From NCBI GenBank assembly GCA_016718845.1, contig JADKCK010000003.1, forward strand, positions 179,281 through 243,280: a DNA stretch of 64,000 nt, read 5' to 3'. Positions 36,826 through 46,047 of this stretch are shown here, piece by piece. The stretch comes from Sphingobacteriales bacterium. GTDB taxonomy: Bacteria; Bacteroidota; Bacteroidia; Chitinophagales; UBA2359. The notes beneath the pieces were generated by a model, which saw nothing but the letters and a program-made list of their open reading frames with translations, had not been told where the DNA came from and ran no database searches. Position 1 is the first letter of the stretch. Each line of letters begins with the position of its first letter. The position numbers and the translations under genes were made by a program.

Positions 36826-37347
36826 TTATTGACTTCTGGTTTCGCGGGGGGGGGCAGGGGCACCGGTGGTTTGGTCCTTGGCTATCAATGGCATTTCCAT
36901 TTTTCCTTGAGTATTTTGAAAATAGAATCGTCCATTTTCTTTAATAATTTTGCTTTCGGTAATATCTTCTAAGGGTTTTATAAGCGATTGTATTTCATCA
37001 AAGCGCCTACCTTTGAGCAAAAGCACATCAAGTGCCATGGCAAGTTGATAATATGTTTCATCAAAATTTACTTCGCGGTTTTGGTACAAACTAATAAATC
37101 CTTCAAAAACAGATATTATTTCGTGAGGAGGTAAATACAGTGATTGTATGGTATTGAATTTTTCATACTGTTCAATTTTCACTGGATTGGGGTTTGTGGT
37201 GGAGAAGTTGGACGGGGGGTTTTGTTTTTCATTTCCGCCGCTTTCCCCCGCCCCGCTGTGCCCCCCGTTGCGCACTCTCCACGCCCCGTATTCGGGTTTA
37301 AAATAACCTATCAGTTTGTTGCCCAATATGGTTTCTAATTTTTCTTT
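36826..37347 (-). CDS. Hypothetical protein, start uncertain
   Basis: The open frame gives about 170 residues. The coding frame continues upstream of the first alternative start (TTG at 37326) as NDGKEKLETILGNKLIGYFK, so the N-terminus is longer than it looks and may be lost to an indel near 37350. Residues 20-50 are a low-complexity G/N/P-rich segment in an unusually GC-rich stretch (37210-37290), possibly an insertion or error. The rest (YEKFNTIQSLYLPPHEIISV, FDETYYQLAMALDVLLLKGR) looks helical and globular. I do not recognise it. It sits between an ABC-2 permease and glpK on the same strand. Confidence 0.5.
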   Translation of the reverse strand, partial: KEKLETILGNKLIGYFKPEYGAWRVRNGGHSGAGESGGNEKQNPPSNFSTTNPNPVKIEQYEKFNTIQSLYLPPHEIISVFEGFISLYQNREVNFDETYYQLAMALDVLLLKGRRFDEIQSLIKPLEDITESKIIKENGRFYFQNTQGKMEMPLIAKDQTTGAPAPPRETRSQ

Positions 37348-37375
37348 TCCATCGTTGTTTTTTTAAAAAAATATA

Positions 37376-38674
37376 CTATCCTTTTACTGCCCATTTAGCT
37401 ATTTCTTTAAAGGTTATTTTTTTGCCGTATAGCAAAATGGCGGTTCGGTATATTTTGGCGGCAAGCCAAATGGCAGCCCATGTACCCAGCAGCATTAGGC
37501 ACATAGACAGGGCTAACTCCCATGCAGGTACGCCAAATGCGATGCGAAAAGGCATAATAATAGGTGCAAAAAAAGGTATCATGGATGACCAAAATGCCAA
37601 GCCACTGTTGGGGTTTTCGGCAACGGCGCTAAGTATAAAAATAGCCAAAATGATAGGTACAGATATTGGAAAGGTAAGCGATTGTGCGTCGCTGTCGTCG
37701 TTAATTGCCGATGCTAAACCAGCAAATAAGGCGGCATAAAAAGTATATCCTAACACAAAATAAAATGCAAAACCAAATACCAACAAGCCTAGTGGCAGGC
37801 GGTCGATGCCATTTTTTACCTCTTCGACCAATGCCATTGCTTGGGCGGTTTGGGCGCTATTTAGCTGCGTGTCCATACCACTAGAGGGCATGGCTACGCC
37901 CAGTAAAGTACCAAGTGTTAGGTTTATGATAAACAAAAACACCAACCAAATCATAAATTGGGTTAAACCTACCAAACCAATACCCCAAATTTTGCCTACC
38001 ATTAAATCGAAAGGGCGCACCGCCGACAACATTACCTCTACAATGCGATTTGTTTTTTCTTCCATAACGCCACGCATTACCATGGCTCCGTAAATAAATA
38101 TCACCATATACATTAAAAATCCCATGCCCATGCCCACACCAGTAGCCAAAGCCGTGCCTTGTGTGTTTTTGCCATTTAGGTCTTCTTCTACAATATTGAG
38201 GCTTAATTGATTGATGCGTTGGTTTAGCTCTTGGCTGTTAATGCCCATGGTTTGCAGGCGCAAGCGCTTCACTTCGTCTTCTAGTTCGTGTTGGATGTAG
38301 GTGCGTGCGCCCATACCCAATACTTTATCCGATATGTACTTAAATCCGTTTGGATTATCCATGTTAATGGGCGGAATGAACAAAATGCCATCGAAACCCA
38401 GCTCTTGGTATCGGTTTCGGAGGGTATCGAGGGGTAAGTTCGATTTTACAAAAAACAGTTCGCCGTCGTCGCTTAGGGCTTGTTCGGCAAACAGTTTGGT
38501 GTCTTGGTTAACTACTGCCACACGCAGCGAGTTGGACGAGTATGCCATTACAATAAATTGCACCGCCATTAGCGCCACAAAACCTAACGGAACCAACAAG
38601 GTGGCGATAATAAACGAGCGCTTGGTTACACGGGTTAGGTACTCGCGTTGAGCAATTAACAATAGGTTTTTCAT
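37376..38674 (-). CDS. ABC-2 family (NatB-like) transporter permease
   Basis: 432 residues. The N-terminus MKNLLLIAQREYLTRVTKRS precedes TM1 (about 21-42, FIIATLLVPLGFVALMAVQF). A large extracytoplasmic domain spans about 45-180. A cluster of helices to the C-terminus includes GFLMYMVIFIYGAMVMRGVM followed by EEKTNRIVEVMLSAVRPFDL, the conserved ABC-2 coupling motif. Resembles NatB and other sodium/multidrug exporters of two-component ABC systems. The ATPase gene is expected upstream but the preceding gene (ridA) is divergent, so it is not adjacent. Confidence 0.88.
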   Translation of the reverse strand: MKNLLLIAQREYLTRVTKRSFIIATLLVPLGFVALMAVQFIVMAYSSNSLRVAVVNQDTKLFAEQALSDDGELFFVKSNLPLDTLRNRYQELGFDGILFIPPINMDNPNGFKYISDKVLGMGARTYIQHELEDEVKRLRLQTMGINSQELNQRINQLSLNIVEEDLNGKNTQGTALATGVGMGMGFLMYMVIFIYGAMVMRGVMEEKTNRIVEVMLSAVRPFDLMVGKIWGIGLVGLTQFMIWLVFLFIINLTLGTLLGVAMPSSGMDTQLNSAQTAQAMALVEEVKNGIDRLPLGLLVFGFAFYFVLGYTFYAALFAGLASAINDDSDAQSLTFPISVPIILAIFILSAVAENPNSGLAFWSSMIPFFAPIIMPFRIAFGVPAWELALSMCLMLLGTWAAIWLAAKIYRTAILLYGKKITFKEIAKWAVKG

Positions 38675-38853
38675 GTAAGTTTTTTGGTTAGATAAGTGGG
38701 GGTAGATGATAAGGTTTGTGGCGTTTGAGTGTTGTAGTATGTTGTTTTGGGCTTTTAGCTTGGGTTAAAAACTTAGCTAAAAGGCAAGTAAATGTTGTTT
38801 TATGGTTAATGTTGGTTTAAATTTACGCCAAAGTCGAAAATTTACGCACAAAA

Positions 38854-38886
38854 TTGAGTAAAAAATCTGATAGTTGTGTACTTTTG
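38854..38886 (+). promoter_or_regulatory. Promoter for ridA (TTG, 22-base spacer, TACTTTTG)
   Basis: TTG at 38854-38856 and TACTTTTG at 38879-38886, giving a leader of about 85 bases to the ridA ATG. Confidence 0.5.
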
Positions 38887-38978
38887 TGCAAAGATTTGCT
38901 CTATCTGCCCATAAAAGATGCAAGGTATTGCAATTGTGCTGTTTAATCAACCAAAAAAATAATTTTCGGAACAATAAC

Positions 38979-39395
38979 ATGAAAAAAATAATTTATACAC
39001 CTAATGCACCTGCACCTATTGGACCATACAGCCAAGCGGTACGTGCAGGCGGCATGGTTTTCGTGTCGGGGCAGATAGCCATTGACCCACAAACAAACGA
39101 GTTGGTAAGTGGTGGCGTAGAAGCCGAAGCCGAACAAGTGATGCAAAACCTAAAAAATTTACTTCAAGCCGCTGGCTTAACTTTTGACCATGTGGTTAAA
39201 AGCACCATCTTTTTGTCGTCAATGGAGCATTTTGGTACGGTTAATGGCATTTATGGCAAACATTTTGCCGCCGATTTAGCCCCTGCCCGCGAAACGGTGG
39301 CTGTTTTGGGCTTGCCGCGTGGTGTAAATGTGGAGATTTCGGTGATTGCCGTTGAACCGCACGCACGCGGCAATTATGGCGACTCGATGTTGTAG
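38979..39395 (+). CDS. ridA: RidA family 2-iminobutanoate/2-iminopropanoate deaminase
   Basis: RidA hydrolyses reactive enamine/imine intermediates released by PLP enzymes. 138 residues from ATG 38979; the longer upstream frame has no family similarity. Motifs: APAPIGPYSQAVRAGGMVFV (about 10-29), SGQIAIDPQT, VKSTIFLSSMEHFGTVN and APARETVAVLGLPRGVNVEI with the conserved substrate-binding Arg in ARETV. It is monocistronic and divergent from the ABC-2 permease. Confidence 0.95.
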   Translation: MKKIIYTPNAPAPIGPYSQAVRAGGMVFVSGQIAIDPQTNELVSGGVEAEAEQVMQNLKNLLQAAGLTFDHVVKSTIFLSSMEHFGTVNGIYGKHFAADLAPARETVAVLGLPRGVNVEISVIAVEPHARGNYGDSML

Positions 39396-39420
39396 TTTGT
39401 TGGTGTTGCGCTTGCCGTTG

Positions 39421-39443
39421 TTTCGGCTACGCTCAACATGACA
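39421..39443 (-). repeat. Inverted copy of the GTTGAGC dispersed motif
   Basis: The plus strand reads tttcggctacgctcaacatg; its reverse complement matches the GTTGAGCGTAG-GAAAC motif at 34971 and 44658. Short repeats of this kind are widely scattered in Bacteroidota intergenic DNA. Confidence 0.5.
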
Positions 39444-39558
39444 GCAGGGGCGAGAATAGGTTTTTGAACTATGGCTTTGCCAATAAAATAGTTTAAAAAA
39501 TATTAAAACAAGGATTGCACAAGCATCGCCAATACCATTTATAATTTACAATTTATAA

Positions 39559-40437
39559 TCAATTCCTACTGTCTTGCCCCCACATTAATTTTTTGCGGAT
39601 GGTGCTAAAAAAATGTGTTTCTTCGAGTCGCACCAAGTTAAGGGTAAAATTGGCTTTTTTTATAGTTAGTTTTACGTGTTGGTCAATAGTTTCGTATCGC
39701 GAGTCGAGAGAGCACAAAAAATTGTCGCTGCGCCCGCTTATTTCAAACGAGATGGTGCAGTGGTCGGGAATAACTACGGGGCGTACATTTAAATTGTGCG
39801 GAGCTACAGGCGTAAGTACAAAAGCATTGGTAGTAGGGTATATAATAGGTCCCCCACAACTAAGCGAGTAGGCAGTTGAGCCACTTGGCGTTGCTACAAT
39901 AATACCATCTGCCCAATACGAGTTCACAAATTCGTCATCTATATAGGTATGAATAACAATCATTGCCGAGGTGTCTTTTTTGTGGATAGCAAACTCGTTG
40001 AGGGCAAAGTTGGCATTGCCAAACAACAAAATATCGCTTTGTAGGCTAATAAGGGTGCGGCGGTCGAGTTGATATTTTTGGGTTTCGAGTGCCGTAAATG
40101 CCTCGTTTAGTTGGTCGCGGGTAATGTCGGTTAATAAACCCAAACGCCCCGTATTGATACCCAATACCGGAACGCCCGAGTCGCGCACCAATTCGAGGGT
40201 ATTTAATAGGGTTCCATCGCCACCAATACTTAGTATGTAATCTATATTATCAGACAAAGACTCGTTGCCACTAAAAGTTTGAACCGTATTAAACAAAGGT
40301 AAACTTTGGTTTAGCTGTTGATAATAATCGTCGTAAACCAATACTTGCATATTACGCTCGTTGAGCAACAACAACAATTGGTGCAAAAATTCGATGTCGT
40401 CGGTTTTTAAAACACGGCTATAAATGCCTATTCTCAT
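39559..40437 (-). CDS. nadK: NAD kinase
   Basis: Phosphorylates NAD to NADP. 292 residues. GGDGT at 72-76 in YILSIGGDGTLLNTLELV is the NAD kinase/diacylglycerol kinase fold signature. GVPVLGINTGRLGLLTDI follows, then FALNEFAIHKKDTSAMIVIH, WADGIIVATPSGSTAYSLSC (the second NAD-binding motif) and LTPVAPHNLNVRPVVIPDHC. Complete and intact. It faces the arginase gene divergently, with a shared intergenic region of about 190 bases. Confidence 0.96.
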   Translation of the reverse strand: MRIGIYSRVLKTDDIEFLHQLLLLLNERNMQVLVYDDYYQQLNQSLPLFNTVQTFSGNESLSDNIDYILSIGGDGTLLNTLELVRDSGVPVLGINTGRLGLLTDITRDQLNEAFTALETQKYQLDRRTLISLQSDILLFGNANFALNEFAIHKKDTSAMIVIHTYIDDEFVNSYWADGIIVATPSGSTAYSLSCGGPIIYPTTNAFVLTPVAPHNLNVRPVVIPDHCTISFEISGRSDNFLCSLDSRYETIDQHVKLTIKKANFTLNLVRLEETHFFSTIRKKLMWGQDSRN

Positions 40438-40570
40438 GTTTTTTAATTAATGTTTTGACACAGGATACACCAAATCTACCCTTAGCTAAGGTTATTAAAG
40501 GAAGGTAGTTTTGAACTGTGTGCTCTATTTTTCCGAAAGGTAGGCATTTATTTAAAAAGGTAGCTTTAAA

Positions 40571-40603
40571 TTTGCAAATTACGTAAAAAAAAAGCTACCT
40601 TTG
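40571..40603 (+). promoter_or_regulatory. Promoter for the arginase gene
   Basis: TTTG at 40571-40574, a 21-base spacer and TACCTTTG at 40596-40603, about 27 bases before the ATG. Confidence 0.6.
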
Positions 40604-40629
40604 CACCCCTTTCAAAATGTTATTTTTTT

Positions 40630-41667
40630 ATGCAACGACCTATTAGATTTGTAGAAGTTGAATCTGGCTTATGTGGAGCCACTACCTATGGCAAATTAGG
40701 AGCCGAATTGGGTATTGATGCCATAAAATTGGCGGGTATTACTAAAAACTCTACGCTTTTTATCGAAACAGACAGTTTAGTAGCTATCTCTATTCAAGAG
40801 CATTACGATTATCAACGCCGCGCGACCAAAAAATACTTTTCTGATTTAGACCCTGAAATAGAATGTTTTGCCCGACATATTGATTATTTATTACCCGTTT
40901 ACGAAAAAGTAGCCGATGACATTGCCGCCGAACTAAGCGCAGGGCATTTTCCGTTTGTGCTTGCCGGCGACCACTCAACGGCAGGCGGTACTATTGCGGG
41001 TATCCGAAAAGCTTTTCCAGATAAAAAATTAGGCGTTGTTTGGATAGATGCCCACGGCGATTTACACTCGCCTTTTACCACACAATCGGGTAACTTACAT
41101 GGTATGCCCCTTGGTACAGCCCTTGCCCTAAACGAACACGACAACGACTGGTACAACAACGAAGTACCCACCGATATTCTCGAAAAATGGACACGATTGT
41201 GCCAAACGGGCAATATTTATCCCAAAATAAGCACCAACGACTTGGTTTTTATTGGTATCCGCGACCTTGAAGAGGCAGAATGGGACATTATTAAACAACA
41301 CCAAATAAAGCACTTTAGAGGTGGTATTGACCGCCATGCCGATACGCATAGCATAAACTTTATGGGCAACTACACCATACAGCAAATTTATGAAAGCACT
41401 ATGCAACACCTTTCGCATTGCGACATGGTGTATGTGTCGTTTGACATAGACTCGGTAGATGGTGGTTTAGTGCCAGGTACGGGTACGCCCGTTAAACATG
41501 GGTTAAGTATTGCACAAGCACAAGAGTTGTTGATAAACTTTTTCCGTAACCCCAAAGTTTGCGCCCTCGAAATGGTAGAGGTTAACCCCTTATTAGATAC
41601 CAAAAACCAAACCGCCGAAGTTGCCTTTGACCTAATAAATTACCTGTATTACTACAACGAAGACTAA
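40630..41667 (+). CDS. Arginase-family ureohydrolase
   Basis: 345 residues. Binuclear-manganese motifs are complete: LAGDHSTAGGT (His115), WIDAHGDLHSP (Asp140, His142, Asp144) and SFDIDSVDGGLVPGTGTP (Asp272, Asp274). The segment DLHSPFTTQSGNLHGMPLG resembles arginases (N-x-x-G-N-x-H-G-M-P) more than agmatinases. It would split arginine to ornithine and urea. The next gene encodes an arginine decarboxylase-like enzyme, so agmatine, the product of that enzyme, is a conceivable alternative substrate. The whole intergenic gap to that gene is a repeat array. I rate arginase more likely than agmatinase or formimidoylglutamase. Confidence 0.82.
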   Translation: MQRPIRFVEVESGLCGATTYGKLGAELGIDAIKLAGITKNSTLFIETDSLVAISIQEHYDYQRRATKKYFSDLDPEIECFARHIDYLLPVYEKVADDIAAELSAGHFPFVLAGDHSTAGGTIAGIRKAFPDKKLGVVWIDAHGDLHSPFTTQSGNLHGMPLGTALALNEHDNDWYNNEVPTDILEKWTRLCQTGNIYPKISTNDLVFIGIRDLEEAEWDIIKQHQIKHFRGGIDRHADTHSINFMGNYTIQQIYESTMQHLSHCDMVYVSFDIDSVDGGLVPGTGTPVKHGLSIAQAQELLINFFRNPKVCALEMVEVNPLLDTKNQTAEVAFDLINYLYYYNED

Positions 41668-41678
41668 AAACAAAGCTA

Positions 41679-41899
41679 CATCACCAAATCGCAACATCAC
41701 CACATATCGTAACATCACCAAATCGTAACATCGCAACATCACCACTTCGCAACATCACCACATCGCAACATCACCACTTCGCAACATCACCACTTCGCAA
41801 CATCGTAACATCACCAAATCGTAACATCACCACTTCGCCACTTCGCCACATCGCCACTTCGCAACATCACCACATCCCCACATCGCAATATCATCATAT
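41679..41899. repeat. Octamer-period array, copy C, filling the arginase-decarboxylase gap
   Basis: About 27 octamers (ATCACCAC, TTCGCAAC, ATCGTAAC, ATCACCAA, ATCCCCAC) in head-to-tail order, often alternating as 16-bp pairs. It occupies nearly the full 247-base gap, leaving little room for a separate promoter. Confidence 0.88.
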
Positions 41900-41914
41900 T
41901 AACAAAAACACATC

Positions 41915-43318
41915 ATGCGTCGCAGATATATAGACCTTATCAATCAGTCGTTTTACTTTCCACAAGAAGGATTTGATGTAAAAGACGGATATTTGTATTT
42001 TTACGATGTTCCGTTGCACGAAATTATAAAAGAGTACGGCACACCTTTGCGCCTAACCTATTTGCCCAAAATAGGCAGCCAAATACGCAAAGCAAAACGT
42101 TGGTTCGAGAATGCCATGGACACGCACAATTATCAGGGCGATTATTATTATTGTTACTGCACCAAAAGCTCGCACTTTTCGTTTGTGTTGTACGAAGCCC
42201 TTGACAATGGCGTGCATATCGAAACCTCGTCGGCTGCCGATATCGAATTGATAGACCGATTGTATCAAAAGCAAAAAATAAACAAAGATACGTATATTGT
42301 TTGCAATGGCTACAAAACCAGCGAATATACCCAAAAAATTAGCCATTTAATTAACGATGGCTTTACCAATGTTATACCCGTATTGGATAACAAACAAGAA
42401 TTGGATTTCTACGAGCAATTTGTAGAAAAAGAGTCTTGTAATATTGGACTGCGCATTGCCGCCGCCGAAGAACCCCGTTTTGAGTTTTACACCTCGCGTT
42501 TGGGCATCAGATACAGCGATATTATGTCGTTTTATCGCGAAAAAATTGAAAATAATCCCAAATTTACCCTAAAAATGTTGCACTTTTTTATCTCGACAGG
42601 TATTAAAGACAGCGAATTTTATTGGGCAGAGTTAAACAAAGCGATTACTATTTATTGCGACCTCCGAAAAATTTGCCCCACCCTGCGCACCCTTAACATA
42701 GGCGGCGGTTTTCCTATCCGCGACTCGTTAGAGCATACCTACGAGTACGAATATATGGTGTCGGAGATTATTTTGCAGATAAAATCGGTTTGCGACTCGG
42801 CAGGCGTACCACATCCCGACATTTTTACCGAGTTTGGCTCGTTTACAGTTGCCGAAAGTGGCGCCATTATCTACTCGGTATTGGGCGAAAAACAACAAAA
42901 CGACAACGAAGTTTGGTACCTCATAGATAGCTCGTTGATTACAACCCTACCCGACTCGTGGGGCTTAGGGCAACGATTTATATTACTACCCATTAATAAA
43001 TGGGACAGAGAATATCAGCGCGTAAACATTGGCGGTATTACCTGCGACTCGCAGGATTATTACAACTCCGAAGTGCATAAAAACGAGGTTTACCTGCCCA
43101 AAGTAGGCGCACATGGCGGAAGCGAACCACTTTATATTGGGTTTTTCCACATGGGGGCATACCAAGAGTCGTTGAGCGGCTTTGGAGGCTTAAAACACTG
43201 TTTGTTACCTTCGCCCCGTTTTGTACTGCTCGACCGCGACGATGATGGCAATTTAGTAAGTTCGGAGTTTATAGAAGGGCAAAGCTACAGTAAAATGTTG
43301 AATTTATTGGGGTATTGA
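41915..43318 (+). CDS. speA: Arginine decarboxylase-like PLP enzyme (alanine-racemase fold)
   Basis: 467 residues of the group IV decarboxylase fold (DAP/ornithine/arginine decarboxylase). The N-terminal YGTPLRLTYLPKIG precedes YYYCYCTKSSHFSFVLYEAL, where Lys84 is the predicted PLP Schiff-base lysine. GVHIETSSAADIELIDRLYQ, TLNIGGGFPIRDSLEHTYEY (PLP-phosphate loop) and HPDIFTEFGSFTVAESGAII are standard. It lacks the long insertions of E. coli SpeA and resembles the shorter Bacteroidota arginine decarboxylases. The neighbour arginase supports arginine as substrate. The product agmatine would feed polyamine synthesis. It ends at a strong terminator. Confidence 0.85.
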   Translation: MRRRYIDLINQSFYFPQEGFDVKDGYLYFYDVPLHEIIKEYGTPLRLTYLPKIGSQIRKAKRWFENAMDTHNYQGDYYYCYCTKSSHFSFVLYEALDNGVHIETSSAADIELIDRLYQKQKINKDTYIVCNGYKTSEYTQKISHLINDGFTNVIPVLDNKQELDFYEQFVEKESCNIGLRIAAAEEPRFEFYTSRLGIRYSDIMSFYREKIENNPKFTLKMLHFFISTGIKDSEFYWAELNKAITIYCDLRKICPTLRTLNIGGGFPIRDSLEHTYEYEYMVSEIILQIKSVCDSAGVPHPDIFTEFGSFTVAESGAIIYSVLGEKQQNDNEVWYLIDSSLITTLPDSWGLGQRFILLPINKWDREYQRVNIGGITCDSQDYYNSEVHKNEVYLPKVGAHGGSEPLYIGFFHMGAYQESLSGFGGLKHCLLPSPRFVLLDRDDDGNLVSSEFIEGQSYSKMLNLLGY

Positions 43319-43332
43319 GATACCATTACCAT

Positions 43333-43368
43333 AAAAAAAGGTCTGCCTATTTGGGCAGACCTTTTTTT
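43333..43368. terminator. Bidirectional terminator between the decarboxylase gene and serA
   Basis: A 15-bp stem (43333-43347 with 43354-43368), 6-base loop, A and T runs. Both converging genes end within 25 bases of it. Confidence 0.9.
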
Positions 43369-43392
43369 GTTAGTTTATTTTAAAAGAACAAA

Positions 43393-44625
43393 TCAATACA
43401 GCAAACGCACGCGCATGGTATGTGGTATGTTTCTTAGTTCGTGCAGGTCAATTTCGCCTTCGATGCCTTCAATATCTAGCACCACATAACCAATAGCGGC
43501 ATTAGTGTTTAGGTATTGTCCAACAATATTTAGGTTTTGTTTAGATATAACCGTATTTATTGCCGACAAAATACCCGGTTTGTTGTGGTGAATGTGCAAT
43601 ATACGACGGGCAGCAGGGTGTGTAGGCAAGCTAAGTTCGGGTATGGTATGCGAGCCAACCGTAACGCCCTTATCCATATAACTAAGCATTTTAAAAGCTG
43701 CATCGCGCCCAATATTTTCTTGTGCCTCGAGGGTCGAGCCGCCAATGTGTGGTGTTAGTATTACATTTGTTAAACCTTGCAAAGCCGATACAAAAGGGTC
43801 GTTTTTACCTTCGGGTTCGTCCGGAAAAACATCAATGCCCGCCCCTGCCAAATAGCCCGATGTTAGGGCATTTTGCAAAGCATCAATATCAACCACACTA
43901 CCTCGGCTTAGGTTAAGCAACACCGAGCCGCGTTTCATTTGCCCGATAGTTGCTTGGTTAATCATGTTTTTGGTGGTGGCATCGGCAGGCACATGCAGGC
44001 TTAGTACATCGGCATTTTCGAGCAGTTCCTCTAACGAATCAACAGCAATGGCGTTGCCCATAGGCAATTTTGGTACAATGTCGTAGTACCAAACTTTCAT
44101 GCCTATTGCCTCGGCAAGCACCGACACCTGCGACCCAATATGCCCATAACCCACAATACCCATTGTTTTACCGCGCAGTTCGTAGCAGCCTTTGGCATCT
44201 TTTAGCCATTGTGTTTGGTGGGCGGCTTTGTCTTTTTCGGGTATGCGGCGCAGTAGCATAATTGCCTCGCCAATGACCAACTCGGCAACAGAGCGGGTGT
44301 TACTGTAGGGCGAGTTAAAAACAGCAATGGCGCGTTGTCCGGCGGCGGCTAAATCAACTTGGTTGGTGCCAATGCAAAAACAGCCAACTGCCCACAAGTT
44401 GTTAGCAGCCTCTAATACCTTTTGTGTTAGTTGCGTTTTCGACCTAATGCCCAACAAATGAACCCCGTCGGCAAGGCGTGCTATTAGCTCGTCTTCGGGC
44501 AGGGCTTTAGGTATCGATTCTATGTTGGTATATCCGGCACGCTCAAATACCTCTACGGCGGTATGGCTAATGCCCTCAAGAAGCAATATTTTTATGTTTT
44601 CTTTTGGATAAGAAGTTTTCATCAA
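43393..44625 (-). CDS. serA: D-3-phosphoglycerate dehydrogenase with ACT domain
   Basis: First step of serine synthesis, oxidising 3-phosphoglycerate with NAD. 410 residues. The substrate domain includes LLGIRSKTQLTQKVLEAANN. The Rossmann motif is GKTMGIVGYGHIGSQVSVLA (about 153-172). NLSRGSVVDIDALQNALTSG and the catalytic His region ILTPHIGGSTLEAQENIG are complete. The C-terminal ACT domain (about 335-410, RILHIHHNKPGILSAINTVI) is the serine feedback site. Like the E. coli enzyme, it lacks the longer intervening domain. No serC or serB lies nearby. Confidence 0.96.
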   Translation of the reverse strand: MMKTSYPKENIKILLLEGISHTAVEVFERAGYTNIESIPKALPEDELIARLADGVHLLGIRSKTQLTQKVLEAANNLWAVGCFCIGTNQVDLAAAGQRAIAVFNSPYSNTRSVAELVIGEAIMLLRRIPEKDKAAHQTQWLKDAKGCYELRGKTMGIVGYGHIGSQVSVLAEAIGMKVWYYDIVPKLPMGNAIAVDSLEELLENADVLSLHVPADATTKNMINQATIGQMKRGSVLLNLSRGSVVDIDALQNALTSGYLAGAGIDVFPDEPEGKNDPFVSALQGLTNVILTPHIGGSTLEAQENIGRDAAFKMLSYMDKGVTVGSHTIPELSLPTHPAARRILHIHHNKPGILSAINTVISKQNLNIVGQYLNTNAAIGYVVLDIEGIEGEIDLHELRNIPHTMRVRLLY

Positions 44626-44631
44626 ATAAAA

Positions 44632-44690
44632 ATGTGGCGATGTTGTGAAGTGGTGATGGTCGTTGAGCCTGTCGAACTAAGTCGAAACGG
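44632..44690. repeat. Octamer trio followed by a GGTCGTTGAGC motif (composite repeat)
   Basis: ATGTGGCG, ATGTTGTG and AAGTGGTG (44632-44655) are three octamers of the same family as the large arrays, followed by ggtcgttgagcctgtcg and gtcgaaac (44658-44689). The same order, octamers then GGTCGTTGAGC, occurs at 34812-34992. The rest of this 309-base gap has no gene; 44719-44740 also resembles 48465-48485 (GATAACGAC-TTGAAAAGTT). Confidence 0.6.
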
Positions 44691-44934
44691 GTGACGTTGT
44701 TTTGATACCCACACTATCAATGGGATAACGACCTTGAAAAGTTTCAGCCTTATTCACGGGGTGTGGTCATAGTGAACTTGTCGAACTACGGCAAACGTTT
44801 GGGGGTTTGCCGAATTGGGGGGCTTTAAAGTACTAATGCTCAAATTTAGTACAAAAATTTAATAGAATTCCAAATGTTCAATTTAGCACTTCTGCCCTCA
44901 TTTTGGCAAGCCCATCTTAGCTGTTCGTTCTTTT

Positions 44935-45964
44935 TCAAAGTTTGACTGTCATATTTGTTGTTAGTGAATAATTATTGTTTTCATTTGCAAATATTTTGTC
45001 TTTCGAGTGAAATATTTTACCTTCAATTCTAAATTTTATTTTGTCGTTTAGGTCGTAGTCAAAGTTTGAAGAAAGTCCAAAAGTTTGGAAGCCATTTGTT
45101 GTACCTGTTGAAATAATAATTTGTTTTGGGTCGTAATAATATTCTCCACGAAACACAACTCTTGTTTTTTTGTTTATACTTTGTTTTATTATTAAAACTG
45201 GTGAATACCAAGTTCCGTAAGTAGTGGAATTAAATTTATCCATTCCAATGTCAAAACCTGCAATAATTCCAAACTTATTTGTCGGCTCGTATTGCAAATA
45301 AAAGTTATGAAATTGTCTAAAAGCTTTAATACTATCAGGTTTATCAGTACCAAAAAATGTGCTGTAATTAAGCAGTAATTTTTTAGACAGCTTATAGTTT
45401 ATTTGTGTTCCAAATGAAGGTTTTTGAATATAATCTGGTTTGCTAATTTTTTGCCATCCATTTAGATATAAAGTTAAGATATTTAATTTTTCATTTTTTG
45501 AAGTATAACCTAATTTAAAACCTGTTTCATAGTACGGTGAGTTTTCAGCAAGCAAACTTCTTGTCAAAGTCCAACAGTCTGCACTTACAGCACTTTCAAA
45601 GCCAATATGTGAAGGCATGATTCCTGCGTCTAACCATATATTTTGTTTTTTTGAGATTTTGATACCAACATTTGCTTCATAAATAAATTGAGCCCAAGTT
45701 GGTTCAGAACTCAGGTGTGTGGCAGGTTGGCTCAAAATTTTTATCTAAATAGGTAGCTCTTAGTAAAAGTAGATTAGCGTTTAATTCATTATGCCGTTTA
45801 TGATTGTAGAGAAAATTTGACTTTTCGTGGTTTTGTGGATTTGAAAAATCATAACTATAATACAATTCTCCATAAGCACTAAAATTTAATTTTTTCAAAC
45901 TGTCATTTTGTGAATATGCTTGTGAAGATATTAAAACTATAAAAAGCAATAATATAAATTTCAT
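44935..45964 (-). pseudogene. Outer-membrane porin, OmpL-like (broken in the middle)
   Basis: ATG at 45964 gives a signal peptide (MKFILLLFIVLISSQAYSQN) and strands LKKLNFSAYGELYYSYDFSN. Reading stops at YLDKNFEPT; the other frame starts at 45735 and continues LSSEPTWAQFIYEANVGIKI, then NIWLDAGIMPSHIGFESA, the most conserved block of the putative beta-barrel porin-2 (OmpL-like) family, on to a strand-rich C-terminus. At the junction (about 45705-45725) one base pattern is out of frame and some residues expected of the family appear to be missing, so a short deletion is likely. Lower GC than its neighbours and flanking repeats could indicate acquisition. Confidence 0.7.
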
Positions 45965-46047
45965 TATTCGTCTGTTGTATGTTTCAGGGTCTTTTAGAAT
46001 TACCGCTAACTCGCTATTTTGTGAACTACAAAATAAAAAAACAACAA

